DNA of 50,015 bases from an uncultured bacterium (lineage in GTDB: Bacteria; Verrucomicrobiota; Kiritimatiellia; RFP12; UBA1067), in the NCBI GenBank assembly GCA_902769585.1, contig CACXPT010000005.1, positions 1-50,015 of the forward strand, in the 5' to 3' direction. The position numbers and the translations under genes are program-made. The notes below the pieces were generated by a model. The model had not been told where the DNA came from and searched no databases. It saw only the letters and a list, made by a program, of their open reading frames with translations. Positions 25,227 to 32,992 of the stretch are shown in pieces. Position 1 is the first letter of the stretch, and every line of letters starts with the position of its first letter.

Positions 25227-26978
25227 TCACGGTTTATAGGAATCCTTGAGCGTGACGGTGCGGTTGAACACCGGCGCCTCGGGACGGAAGTCCTTCGCGT
25301 CGGCGCAGAAGTAGCCTGTGCGCTCGAACTGGAACCGGTCTCCAGGCGCTGCCGCCGCGAGCGCAGGCTCCACGTAGGCCGTCACGGTCTTTAGCGAATC
25401 GGGATTCAGGTACTTGAGGAACTGGTCGCTGCCGTCCTGCATCGGATTCGGCACGGTGAAGAGCCGGTCGTAGAGGCGCACCTCGGCCTTGACGCCCGTT
25501 GCACAGTCCACCCAGTGGATCGTGCCCTTAACCTTGCGGCCATCGGGCGCGTTGCCGCCCCACGAGCCTTCGTCCCACGTGCAGCGGATGAGCGACACCT
25601 TGCCGTCGGCGTCCTTCTCGTAGCCGATGCACTTTACGATGCATGCGCCCGCGAGGCGCACCTCGCGGTCCGGCCCCAGGCGGAAGAACTTCTTCTCCGG
25701 GTTCTCCTGGAAGTCGGCGCGGTCGATCCACAGTTCGCGCGAGAACGGGATCTCGCGCGAGCCGCTCGCCTCGTCGAGCGGGTTGTTCGGCTTCACCACA
25801 GTTCTAGTGCTTGGTGCTTGGTGCTTGGTGCTTGGTGCGTTGTCAGACCAATTCTCGATTACCAACTTTACGGGATCAAGCACCGCCATGCGGCGCAGGG
25901 CGGTCTTGTTCAGCTCCTCGCGCACGCACCACTCGAGCAGCGCGGTGTCGCTCTCGCTCTCCACCTTCGTCACGCCCACGCGGTCGCAGAACTCGCGGAT
26001 CGCGCCCGGCGTGAAGCCGCGCCGGCGCATCCCGCACACCGTCGGCATGCGCGGATCGTCCCAGCCGGCCACGTGACCTTCCGTCACCATCTGGAGGAGC
26101 AGGCGCTTCGACATCACGGTGTACGTGAGGTTTAGGCGAGCGAACTCGCGCTGCTGCGGACGTATCTTGACGCCGTTGCGGACGACGAGCATCCCCATCT
26201 CGTCGAGGCGGTCCACCACCCAGTCGTAGAGCGGACGGTGCACCTCGAACTCGAGCGTGCACATGGAGTGCGTCACGCCCTCCAGCGCGTCCTCGATCGG
26301 GTGCGCGAAGTCGTACATCGGGTAGATGCACCACTTGTCGCCCAGATGGTAGTGACTCACATGGCGGATGCGGTAGATGACCGGATCGCGGAAATGGATG
26401 TTGGGCGAGGCCATGTCGATCTTCGCCCGGAGACACCATTCGCCGTCGGCGTACTTGCCGGCGCGCATGTCGCGGAAGATCTCGAGGTTGCGCTCGGGCG
26501 ACGTGTCGCGGCTGGGCGAGGGACGCCCCGGTTTCTCGGGGACGCCGCGGTACTCCTTCCACTCGTCCTGGCCGAGATTGCAGCAGTAGGCCTGCCCGGC
26601 CTTGATCAGGTTCTCCGCGATCTGGTACATCGTGTCGAACATGTTCGACGCATTGTAGAAGCCGGGCTCCTTGCCGTCGCCCGCGCCCGACCACTGCCAG
26701 CCGAGCCAGCGGATGTCGTTCTTGATGTTCTCGGCGTACTCGTCCGACTCCTTCGTCGGGTTCGTGTCGTCAAGCCGCAGGTGGCATTCGCCGCCAAACA
26801 GATTAGCCATGCCGAAGTCCACACACACGGCCTTGGCATGGCCTATGTGGATGTAGCCGTTGGGCTCGGGCGGAAAGCGCGTGACGACGGTACCGCCCGT
26901 ACGACCCGCCGCCACATCCTCTTCGATCCACTGCCGCAGGAAGTGGCGGCTCGTGTCCGATTCCTTGATTTCGTCCAT
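25227..26978 (-). CDS. glnS: Glutaminyl-tRNA synthetase
   Basis: A 583-aa class Ic synthetase that charges tRNA-Gln. Class I signature HIGHAKA in PPEPNGYIHIGHAKAV, LRLDDTNPTKES, and the KMSKS-equivalent TVMSKRLLLQMV. The C-terminal beta-barrel anticodon-binding part starts near MAVLDPVKLVIENW and includes SRELWIDRADF and FFRLGPDREVRLAGA. Four heptamers (25807-25838) insert APSTKHQAPST into the N-terminal edge of that barrel, at about residue 381, where E. coli GlnRS has a different short loop. Start ATG 26978 lies one base after the upstream stop; no clear Shine-Dalgarno, so coupled translation is likely. Confidence 0.95.
   Translation of the reverse strand: MDEIKESDTSRHFLRQWIEEDVAAGRTGGTVVTRFPPEPNGYIHIGHAKAVCVDFGMANLFGGECHLRLDDTNPTKESDEYAENIKNDIRWLGWQWSGAGDGKEPGFYNASNMFDTMYQIAENLIKAGQAYCCNLGQDEWKEYRGVPEKPGRPSPSRDTSPERNLEIFRDMRAGKYADGEWCLRAKIDMASPNIHFRDPVIYRIRHVSHYHLGDKWCIYPMYDFAHPIEDALEGVTHSMCTLEFEVHRPLYDWVVDRLDEMGMLVVRNGVKIRPQQREFARLNLTYTVMSKRLLLQMVTEGHVAGWDDPRMPTVCGMRRRGFTPGAIREFCDRVGVTKVESESDTALLEWCVREELNKTALRRMAVLDPVKLVIENWSDNAPSTKHQAPSTRTVVKPNNPLDEASGSREIPFSRELWIDRADFQENPEKKFFRLGPDREVRLAGACIVKCIGYEKDADGKVSLIRCTWDEGSWGGNAPDGRKVKGTIHWVDCATGVKAEVRLYDRLFTVPNPMQDGSDQFLKYLNPDSLKTVTAYVEPALAAAAPGDRFQFERTGYFCADAKDFRPEAPVFNRTVTLKDSYKP
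25807..25838 (-). repeat. Tandem heptamer array inside glnS
   Basis: Four perfect copies of GTGCTTG plus a partial (plus strand), that is CAAGCAC repeats on the coding strand. Translated in frame as APSTKHQAPST near residue 381 of GlnRS. The unit and encoded peptide are nearly identical to the array in the GH2 gene at 28.4 kb, although the two genes lie on opposite strands. Confidence 0.9.
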
Positions 26979-26979
26979 A

Positions 26980-27498
26980 TCAGAAGCCGATGTTCAGGAA
27001 CGGGAGCACGCAAAGGGTCTGGTCTTCGATGACATTGACAAGGCCCAGCTGCACGCCGTCAAGGTCTTCCGCCCAGTTGAGGAGCCCAAGCTGGAAACCT
27101 GCGAAATAGCCCGCCGTGTTGACGATACCCCACTGCGTGCCATAACCGTGGCCCACATGATTCCACGCACCGACCTGCATGCCGGCGAACTCGTTCTCTA
27201 CCACATTCGCAAAGCCGATTTGGAGGCCGTTGGCATTGTTTGCAAGTTCCAACACCCCAGCGACAGACAAGCCGTTGAAGCTCTCGCGCGTACGATTTAC
27301 GCCAATAGCGAGGTCTACGCCGTTCAGGCGCGGATAATCGCCATAGAACAACGTGCCGCGCACGCCCCAGATGATCGAACCAGACGACATCGGGATCTGG
27401 CCCGGCGCCCATGCGCAGAACGCAGCATAGTAATCGGGTTCCGCGTGCAGGACGGAAACCGAACAAAGGACCGCAAACGCCATCAACAGCTTTTTCAT
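26980..27498 (-). CDS. Exported LA_2272-like surface repeat protein
   Basis: A 172-aa protein with a signal peptide (residues 1-19). The mature part is made of repeats of about 18-20 residues of the form x-G-x-Q-x-G-x-x-N: NGLQIGFANVV, AGMQVGAWNHV, GTQWGIVNTAG, AGFQLGLLNWA, DGVQLGLVNVI. This resembles the LA_2272 surface repeat family. The function is unknown; it could form a small beta structure in the outer membrane or be secreted. GGAG precedes ATG 27498. It is directly upstream of glnS (1-bp gap), so an envelope protein and a tRNA synthetase appear co-transcribed. Confidence 0.7.
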   Translation of the reverse strand: MKKLLMAFAVLCSVSVLHAEPDYYAAFCAWAPGQIPMSSGSIIWGVRGTLFYGDYPRLNGVDLAIGVNRTRESFNGLSVAGVLELANNANGLQIGFANVVENEFAGMQVGAWNHVGHGYGTQWGIVNTAGYFAGFQLGLLNWAEDLDGVQLGLVNVIEDQTLCVLPFLNIGF

Positions 27499-27536
27499 GA
27501 TCTTGAATCTCCAGTTGCTTTTTTGGTGTGGGGAAG

Positions 27537-27542
27537 ATTATA
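27537..27542 (-). promoter_or_regulatory. -10 box for the repeat protein-glnS transcript
   Basis: TATAAT on the minus strand, about 38 nt before ATG 27498. The hexamer 17 bp upstream (TTCCAT) is a poor -35. It is divergent from the GH2 promoter at 27.6 kb. Confidence 0.5.
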
Positions 27543-27609
27543 CCCTTCTCGCGGGGAAAATGGAAGCGTGATTTACATGTTTTCGCATTTTCCGTCCAGC
27601 GGGAAGTTT

Positions 27610-27618
27610 TGATATAAT
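27610..27618 (+). promoter_or_regulatory. Extended -10 promoter of the 27.7 kb GH2 gene
   Basis: TGATATAAT, a perfect TGnTATAAT extended -10, 62 nt upstream of ATG 27681. No good -35. The transcript leader would start with an 8-bp GC hairpin, CGCCCGCC-TTTCC-GGCGGGCG (27630-27650). Confidence 0.65.
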
Positions 27619-27680
27619 CATTCGCGCATCGCCCGCCTTTCCGGCGGGCGGCAGCATGAACCTGTAACACGGAGAGTACG

Positions 27681-29429
27681 ATGACGACAAGGACGATTGC
27701 GGGCGCACTCGCGCTGGGAACGGCGCTCTGCGCATGGGCGCGGCTGGAGCCGCTGGACCTGAACGGAAGCTGGGAGTTCGCCTTCGCGGAGGGCAAGACT
27801 CTGGAGACGGCGGGCGGAGCCGATTTCGCCTCAACGGACCGGATGTCCGTGCCAGGCTGCTGGGACATGCAGCCGAAATGGCTCTGCAAGCGCGGAACTG
27901 GCCTCTATCGGCGCATGTTCACGCTCTCCGAGCCTGTCGAGAACGCCTGGATCGTCGTGGACGGCATGGGCCTGCGCGCGCAGTTCGCCGTCGACGGCAA
28001 GCCGACCGGCGGCATCCAGCCCTTCCCGTGGGCGCGGCTTGAGATACCCACCGGACCGCTCGCCGCCGGCCCGCACACCCTCTTCGCCGCGCTCGACAAC
28101 GTGCTCGACTGGTCTACGCAGAAGCTCGCCCTTCCATTCTACGACTTCTACCTCTACGGCGGCTTCTACCACGGCGTGAAGCTGGTCTTCGACAACCGCA
28201 AGCTCTTCGTGCGCACGCGCGACTACAGGACTGGCACGGTGGAGATCGAGGCCGTCAATTTCGCGAAGGACGACTTCGACGCTACGCTCGTCTTCGACGG
28301 CGCGAACGAGGTGAAGGCCTCCTTCCGCAACTTCCGCGCGACCGTGCGCGTGCCCAACTTCAAGCTCTGGAGTCCAGCCTCCCCGAACCTCCATACCGTC
28401 TCACTCAGCACCAACCACCAAGCACCAAGCACTAAGCACCAAGCACTAAGCACCAAATTCGGCATCCGGGAGATCAAAGCGGAGAAGAAGCGCCTGTGGC
28501 TGAACGGGGAGATTCTCTTCCTTAAGGGCGCGAACCGCCACGAGGCGCACCCGCAGTTCGGCGCGGCAACGCCCGAGGCGCTGATGGTGCAGGACATCCA
28601 GCTCCTGAAGTCGCTCAACGGCAACTTCTTCCGCGGCTGCCACTACCAGCAGAGCCAAAGGTTCCTCGACTACTGCGACGAGATGGGCGTCCTCGTGTGG
28701 GAGGAGTCGCTCGGCTGGGGCAACAACGCGAAGCAGATGGGCGACCCCGAATACTTCCGCCTGCAGGTGGAGCAGACCCGCGCGATGGTGCGCGCGAGCT
28801 TCAACCACCCCTCGGTGATCATATTCGCCTTCCAGAACGAGAACGCCTCGCAGACGAAGGAGGGCAAGAAGATGAACGATGCGCTCATCGACGCGATCCG
28901 CTCGCAGGACTCCGGCCGCCTCGTCACGTTCGCCTGCAACCACACTGGCGACGACATCTCGAACGAAAAGACGGACCTCGTCTCGTTCAACACCTACCCC
29001 GGCTGGATCGGCTCCAACGCCGGCACGTTCGAGAACCAGAAGAACCTCATCGACGCGGCGGTGACGAAGATTGTCACGCGCTTCCGCAAGCTCTACCCCG
29101 AGAAGCCGATCATCGTCTCGGAAATGGGCACCACCGCCATCTACGGGTACCACGATCCGGCGGCGGGGCAGGGCACGGAGGAGTTCCAGCTCTACTACAA
29201 CAAGGACGTGCTCGACCGCATCTTCGCCGATCCCGAGATGGCCGGCCTCACGTTCTGGCACTTCGCCGACGCGCGCACGTACCACCGCGACGGCTCCAAC
29301 ATCCGCTCCAAGCTGCTCGCGGAGAACATGGCCGGCATCTACGACGGCTACCGCCGCGCGAAGATCGTGACGGTTGCCATCAAAGAAGGTTTCGCGCGCG
29401 CTGCCGCCGGCGAGAGTCCTGCGAAATAA
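27681..29429 (+). CDS. Secreted GH2 glycosidase (beta-glucuronidase/galactosidase-like)
   Basis: A 582-aa GH2 enzyme with a signal peptide (about residues 1-20). Jelly-roll domain (LNGSWEFAFAEGK), short Ig-like domain to about residue 240, then the TIM barrel beginning IREIKAEKKRLWLNGE. Catalytic Glu residues lie in IFAFQNENAS (acid/base) and PIIVSEMGTTAIYG (nucleophile). Size and the missing small-chain domain resemble beta-glucuronidases more than LacZ. Seven heptamers at 28408-28456 insert the in-frame peptide STNHQAPSTKHQALSTK at the Ig/TIM-barrel boundary. GGAGAG precedes ATG 27681. Convergent with thiC. Confidence 0.92.
   Translation: MTTRTIAGALALGTALCAWARLEPLDLNGSWEFAFAEGKTLETAGGADFASTDRMSVPGCWDMQPKWLCKRGTGLYRRMFTLSEPVENAWIVVDGMGLRAQFAVDGKPTGGIQPFPWARLEIPTGPLAAGPHTLFAALDNVLDWSTQKLALPFYDFYLYGGFYHGVKLVFDNRKLFVRTRDYRTGTVEIEAVNFAKDDFDATLVFDGANEVKASFRNFRATVRVPNFKLWSPASPNLHTVSLSTNHQAPSTKHQALSTKFGIREIKAEKKRLWLNGEILFLKGANRHEAHPQFGAATPEALMVQDIQLLKSLNGNFFRGCHYQQSQRFLDYCDEMGVLVWEESLGWGNNAKQMGDPEYFRLQVEQTRAMVRASFNHPSVIIFAFQNENASQTKEGKKMNDALIDAIRSQDSGRLVTFACNHTGDDISNEKTDLVSFNTYPGWIGSNAGTFENQKNLIDAAVTKIVTRFRKLYPEKPIIVSEMGTTAIYGYHDPAAGQGTEEFQLYYNKDVLDRIFADPEMAGLTFWHFADARTYHRDGSNIRSKLLAENMAGIYDGYRRAKIVTVAIKEGFARAAAGESPAK
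28408..28456 (+). repeat. Seven tandem heptamers inside the GH2 gene
   Basis: AGCACCA, ACCACCA, AGCACCA, AGCACTA, AGCACCA, AGCACTA, AGCACCA. 49 bp, translated in frame as STNHQAPSTKHQALSTK at residues about 243-259, between the Ig-like and TIM-barrel domains. Same unit as in glnS. Confidence 0.9.
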
Positions 29430-29435
29430 GTCCGA

Positions 29436-30740
29436 TTACGGTTCGGTGGAGTCGGCCAGCTCGCGGATGCGGCGGGAGGTGCGCACGGCACAGAACTCCT
29501 TGCCGCACATGGAGCAGTGGTCGTCCGTGTGCGCCTCATCCGTGAACGCGCGCGTCTTGAGCCAACGCGACTTCGCGCGCTCAGGGTCGAGGCAGAGCGA
29601 GAACTGACGGTCCCAGTCGAACGCCGCGCGCGCGTCGGCCATCGCGTCGTCCCTCGCACGCGCGCCCGGGAGGCCGCGCGCCACGTCGCCCGCGTGGGCG
29701 GCGATCTTGTAGGCGATGCAACCACGATGCACCTCGTCTCCGTCGGGCAGGCCGAGGTGTTCGGCGGGCGTAACGTAGCAGAGGAGCGATGCGCCGTATG
29801 TCGCTGCCGCAGTGGCGCCGATCGAGCTTACTATGTGGTCGTAGCCGGGCGCGATGTCGGTGACGACCGGCCCGAGCACGTAGAACGGCGCACCCTTGCA
29901 GGACACCTGCTCGCGCTCCATGTTCATCTTGATCTGGTCGAACGGCACGTGCCCCGGCCCCTCCACCATAACCTGCACGCCGCGCGCGCGGCAGCGGTCC
30001 ACGAGCTCGCCAAGCACGTCCAGCTCGCCGAACTGCGCCGCGTCCGACGCGTCAGCTAGGCATCCCGGACGCATCCCGTCACCTAGCGACACGGTCACGT
30101 CGTGCTCAGCAAGGATGTCCATCACCTCGTCCCAGCGTTCGTAGAGCGGGTTCTCTGCCCTGTTCTCCATCATCCATTCAGCCATGATGGAGCCACCGCG
30201 GCTAACGATGCCCATCTTGCGCTTCATCGCGGCGGGTATCTGCTTCAGGAGCAGTCCCGCGTGGAGCGTCATGAAGTCGACGCCCTGCTCCGCCTGTTCG
30301 CGGATGACGTCGAGGAGGAGCGATGGATCCATGTGCGGGATGTCGCCCTTGAGGCGGCTGATCGTCTCGTACACGGGCACGGTGCCGAGCGGCTTGGGGC
30401 TGGCGTCGAGCATTCCCTGGCGAATCGACTTCACGTCCTCGCCCACGGAAAGGTCCATCACGAAGTCCGCACCCGCCTTGAGCGCGATCGCAAGCTTCTC
30501 AAGCTCATCGCCTTTCCCGGAGTGCGTCACGCTGCGCCCGAGGTTCGCGTTTATCTTCGTCGTGAACATGCGCCCCACTCCCACGGGCTGGCAGTTCGCG
30601 TGCGCGGGATTGAGCGGGATTACGGCAGTGCCGTCCGCCACGGCGGCGCGCACGATCTCCTCGGCAACATTCTCCTCCGCCGCGACAGTCTTCATCGCAT
30701 CGGTAACAATCCCCTTCCGGGCCGCTTCAAGCTGTGTCAT
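29436..30740 (-). CDS. thiC: Phosphomethylpyrimidine synthase ThiC
   Basis: A 434-aa radical-SAM enzyme that rearranges 5-aminoimidazole ribotide to HMP-P in thiamine synthesis. Family hallmarks are INANLGRSVTHSGKGDELEK, DFVMDLSVGED, EGPGHVPFDQI and the C-terminal cluster-binding CSMCGKEFC motif. The N-terminal domain of long ThiC forms is absent, as in many anaerobes. The Shine-Dalgarno before ATG 30740 is weak (ACGGAA). No TPP riboswitch motif is seen upstream; instead a long inverted-repeat region lies there. No other thiamine genes are in the window. Confidence 0.96.
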   Translation of the reverse strand: MTQLEAARKGIVTDAMKTVAAEENVAEEIVRAAVADGTAVIPLNPAHANCQPVGVGRMFTTKINANLGRSVTHSGKGDELEKLAIALKAGADFVMDLSVGEDVKSIRQGMLDASPKPLGTVPVYETISRLKGDIPHMDPSLLLDVIREQAEQGVDFMTLHAGLLLKQIPAAMKRKMGIVSRGGSIMAEWMMENRAENPLYERWDEVMDILAEHDVTVSLGDGMRPGCLADASDAAQFGELDVLGELVDRCRARGVQVMVEGPGHVPFDQIKMNMEREQVSCKGAPFYVLGPVVTDIAPGYDHIVSSIGATAAATYGASLLCYVTPAEHLGLPDGDEVHRGCIAYKIAAHAGDVARGLPGARARDDAMADARAAFDWDRQFSLCLDPERAKSRWLKTRAFTDEAHTDDHCSMCGKEFCAVRTSRRIRELADSTEP

Positions 30741-30969
30741 ATCGTTCCGTTTCTCGTTTCTAAAACAACTTCCACTTGTCTATAACTTGACCGAATGTTG
30801 CCAATATCCAATGTTGCCATTCCCAATGTTCAATTCACATTGGCAATTGGCAACATTGAAACTGGCAACATTTCCACATTGGCAACATTCTCAAAGTTAT
30901 CCTCATTTAAAAAACCGTGCGCAACGCTGGCGGCGGGCTAACCACTAGCCACTACCATCTACCAACTAA
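30741..30969. repeat. Non-coding composite repeat region upstream of thiC
   Basis: No gene seen. 30792-30895 is a long imperfect inverted repeat made of AATGTTGCCA and its complement TGGCAACATT (several copies in each orientation), able to fold into a stem of about 40 bp. 30891-30944 matches the module at 6790-6844: both contain AAARTTATCC, then CCGTGCGCARCGC, then GGCGGCKGGCTA. It ends in a heptamer array at 30938. The order IR, module, array, stop codon is the same as at 6.6-6.9 kb. Confidence 0.75.
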
Positions 30970-30972
30970 CTA
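30938..30972. repeat. Five degenerate heptamers ending at the transporter stop codon
   Basis: CTAACCA, CTAGCCA, CTACCAT, CTACCAA, CTAACTA on the plus strand. The last unit includes the complement of the TAG stop codon (30970-30972) of the sugar transporter gene, as the octamer array at 6846 includes the sigma gene stop. Confidence 0.75.
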
Positions 30973-31980
30973 CGCTCCCGCCGCTATGATGAGCCCGAGG
31001 CCCGCGAGGAACAGGACAAACATCAGCAGGTTGAGTCGGCCAGTCGCCTTCGGCGCCCCTGCGAACTCCTTCCACACGAGAATGCCCCAAAGCGCCGATA
31101 CGAGCGTCGCGCCCTGTCCAAGGCCGTACGAGATCGCCGCGCCGGCCTTGCCAGCCGCCACCAAGTTGAGCCCATTGCCGAGTCCCCAGATGAGACCTCC
31201 GAGGATGCCCACAAGGTGGATCGGGAACCCGCCCTTGAAATACGCCTTCTCGTTGATCGGCTCGCCCGCGACCGGATGCCGCATTGCGATACCGTTGAAG
31301 ATGAACGTGGAGGCGAAAACGCCGAGCGCGAACACGAAGAGCGCGCTGTACGGCGTGAGCATGCCAGCCTTCGGTGCCGCAGCCGTGAAGTTCATGTCCA
31401 TCGCCGCTGCCACGAACCGGTAGAAGAACGCCATCAGGACGCCGCAGGCGATGGAGAGCACTATGCCCTTCACCGGCACCTTCTTCTGGTTGCCTGCCTC
31501 CTTGAGCTTGTACGCCCAGGCGTTGGCGACTATAGCCGCAGAGATGAGCGCCACGCCGCCGAATAGCAGCGCCGCGTTGCCCTTTGGTGCGCCAATGTAG
31601 TTCACCACCACGCCCAGCACTAGCGCGAGGCCGATGCCCACGGGGAACGCCACGCTCATGCCCGCCACGGCGATCGCCGCCGCGAGCAGAATGTTCGCAG
31701 CGTTGAAGACGATGCCGCCCAGGAACGCGCTGCCGAGATTAGTAGCCGACGCCTGCTTCAGGTTCGCCACAAAGCCCCACTCTGGCGCACCGCCGAAGCT
31801 GCCGAAGGTCAAACCCGAGACAAGCGCGAACAGCAGCACACCCAGCACGTAGTCCCAGTAGAACAGCTCGTAGCGCCACGTCTTTCCTGCGAGCTTCTGG
31901 GTGTTGCCCCAGCTACCCCAGCAGAACATGGTGACGACGCAGAACGCGACTGCAAGCGAATAGTTATCAACAAAGCACAT
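30970..31980 (-). CDS. GRP/RhaT-like sugar permease (DMT superfamily), likely ribose
   Basis: A 336-aa inner-membrane protein with about ten hydrophobic helices. The N-terminus VTMFCWGSWGNTQKLAGKTW and FYWDYVLGVLLFALVSGLTFG are typical of the GRP sugar-permease branch that includes RhaT, GlcU and RbsU. It lies 44 bp downstream of ribokinase on the same strand, so ribose is a reasonable substrate; rhamnose is the alternative, as rhaB lies elsewhere in the window. AAGGAG before ATG 31980. The stop codon lies in a heptamer array. Confidence 0.85.
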   Translation of the reverse strand: MCFVDNYSLAVAFCVVTMFCWGSWGNTQKLAGKTWRYELFYWDYVLGVLLFALVSGLTFGSFGGAPEWGFVANLKQASATNLGSAFLGGIVFNAANILLAAAIAVAGMSVAFPVGIGLALVLGVVVNYIGAPKGNAALLFGGVALISAAIVANAWAYKLKEAGNQKKVPVKGIVLSIACGVLMAFFYRFVAAAMDMNFTAAAPKAGMLTPYSALFVFALGVFASTFIFNGIAMRHPVAGEPINEKAYFKGGFPIHLVGILGGLIWGLGNGLNLVAAGKAGAAISYGLGQGATLVSALWGILVWKEFAGAPKATGRLNLLMFVLFLAGLGLIIAAGA

Positions 31981-32024
31981 GGTATTTCTCCTTGTTTCTC
32001 ACATCATGGTTTTACGGCGGCGGT

Positions 32025-32948
32025 TCATGGTTTTGCTGCGGGGGTTCCATCCGCCGCCACTTCCGAACGGTGCGGCACAGACGATTGCGCGCCGGGGCGC
32101 GTGACGGCGATCGATGCGGCCTTGACCGCAAAGTACACCGCCTCCACCACGGATTGCCCTTCCGTAAGCGCCACCGCGAACGCGCCGTTGAACGTGTCGC
32201 CGGCGGCGACCGTGTCCACGGCCTTCACCGGGCATGCAGGCACGCTGCCGCAGCAGCCACCTTCAGACCAGAATGCGCCCTGCGCTCCTAGCGTGACCAC
32301 CACGCCCTTCACTCCGCGCGCATGCAGCACGGCGGCAGCGTCCTTCGCCGACGCCGCATCCGTCACATCCACGCCTGTGAGGAGCTTCGCCTCCGTCTCG
32401 TTTGGCGTGATCCAGTCAAGGTCGGCGTAGAGGTCTGCTGGCAGCTCAGCCGCTGGCGCCGGATTCAGCACCGTCGTCACACCCGCAGCATGGGCAACCT
32501 TCATCGCCCACGCCACGGTCTCTACAGGCGTCTCCAGCTGCATCACGAGCGCAGCCGCGCCTTCGATCTCGCCGCGCATAGGCTCGAGGTCAGACGGCGT
32601 GAGCGTCGCGTTTGCGCCAGGCGCCACGGAGATGCAGTTGCGGCCCTCCGCATCCACGAGGATGAGGGCCACGCCGCTCGCCGCCGCCGGATCGACTAGC
32701 AGGCGTGCGTCTATGCCGTCCTTCGCAAGGCGCGGACCCGTCTCGCGCCCGAACGCGTCGTCTCCGACCTTCGCGACGAACGTCGTCTCGCCGCCAAGTC
32801 GCGCGCAGGCCACTGCCTGGTTTGCGCCCTTCCCGCCCGGATTCAGCAGGAACGTGCCGCCGGTGACTGTCTCGCCAGGCACGGGGATGCGGGTGGACCG
32901 CACCACCATGTCGGTGTTCGTGCTTCCGATTACTACGATCTTCGCCAT
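32025..32948 (-). CDS. rbsK: Ribokinase
   Basis: A 307-aa PfkB-family kinase that makes ribose-5-phosphate. N-terminal VVIGSTNTDMVVR, the substrate loop LLNPGGKGANQAVACARLGG, and the C-terminal catalytic motif DTVAAGDTFNGAFAVAL (anion hole and catalytic Asp). I used ATG 32948, where the conserved N-terminus begins, with AAGGAAG upstream. It follows larC by 44 bp and precedes the sugar permease, forming an uptake-phosphorylation pair. Another PfkB substrate cannot be excluded, but the motif set fits RbsK. Confidence 0.9.
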   Translation of the reverse strand: MAKIVVIGSTNTDMVVRSTRIPVPGETVTGGTFLLNPGGKGANQAVACARLGGETTFVAKVGDDAFGRETGPRLAKDGIDARLLVDPAAASGVALILVDAEGRNCISVAPGANATLTPSDLEPMRGEIEGAAALVMQLETPVETVAWAMKVAHAAGVTTVLNPAPAAELPADLYADLDWITPNETEAKLLTGVDVTDAASAKDAAAVLHARGVKGVVVTLGAQGAFWSEGGCCGSVPACPVKAVDTVAAGDTFNGAFAVALTEGQSVVEAVYFAVKAASIAVTRPGAQSSVPHRSEVAADGTPAAKP

Positions 32949-32992
32949 GGTCTGTTTTCTTCCTTCGGTTGAGATTTGACTCCAGCAGTATA

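Noticed and set aside
25807..25838. Heptamer arrays considered as CRISPR repeats
   Set aside because: Unit of 7 bp, no spacers, located inside coding sequence, no cas genes.
27059..27889. Minus-strand ORF overlapping the repeat protein and the GH2 start
   Set aside because: It crosses the divergent promoter region and is out of frame with the signal-peptide protein; no family features.
30741..30969. TPP riboswitch upstream of thiC
   Set aside because: Neither strand shows the conserved CUGAGA and thi-box core; the sequence is explained by inverted repeats.
30970..31980. Calling the permease RhaT outright
   Set aside because: The family fits RhaT and RbsU/GlcU branches equally by eye; the adjacent ribokinase favours ribose, so no symbol was given.
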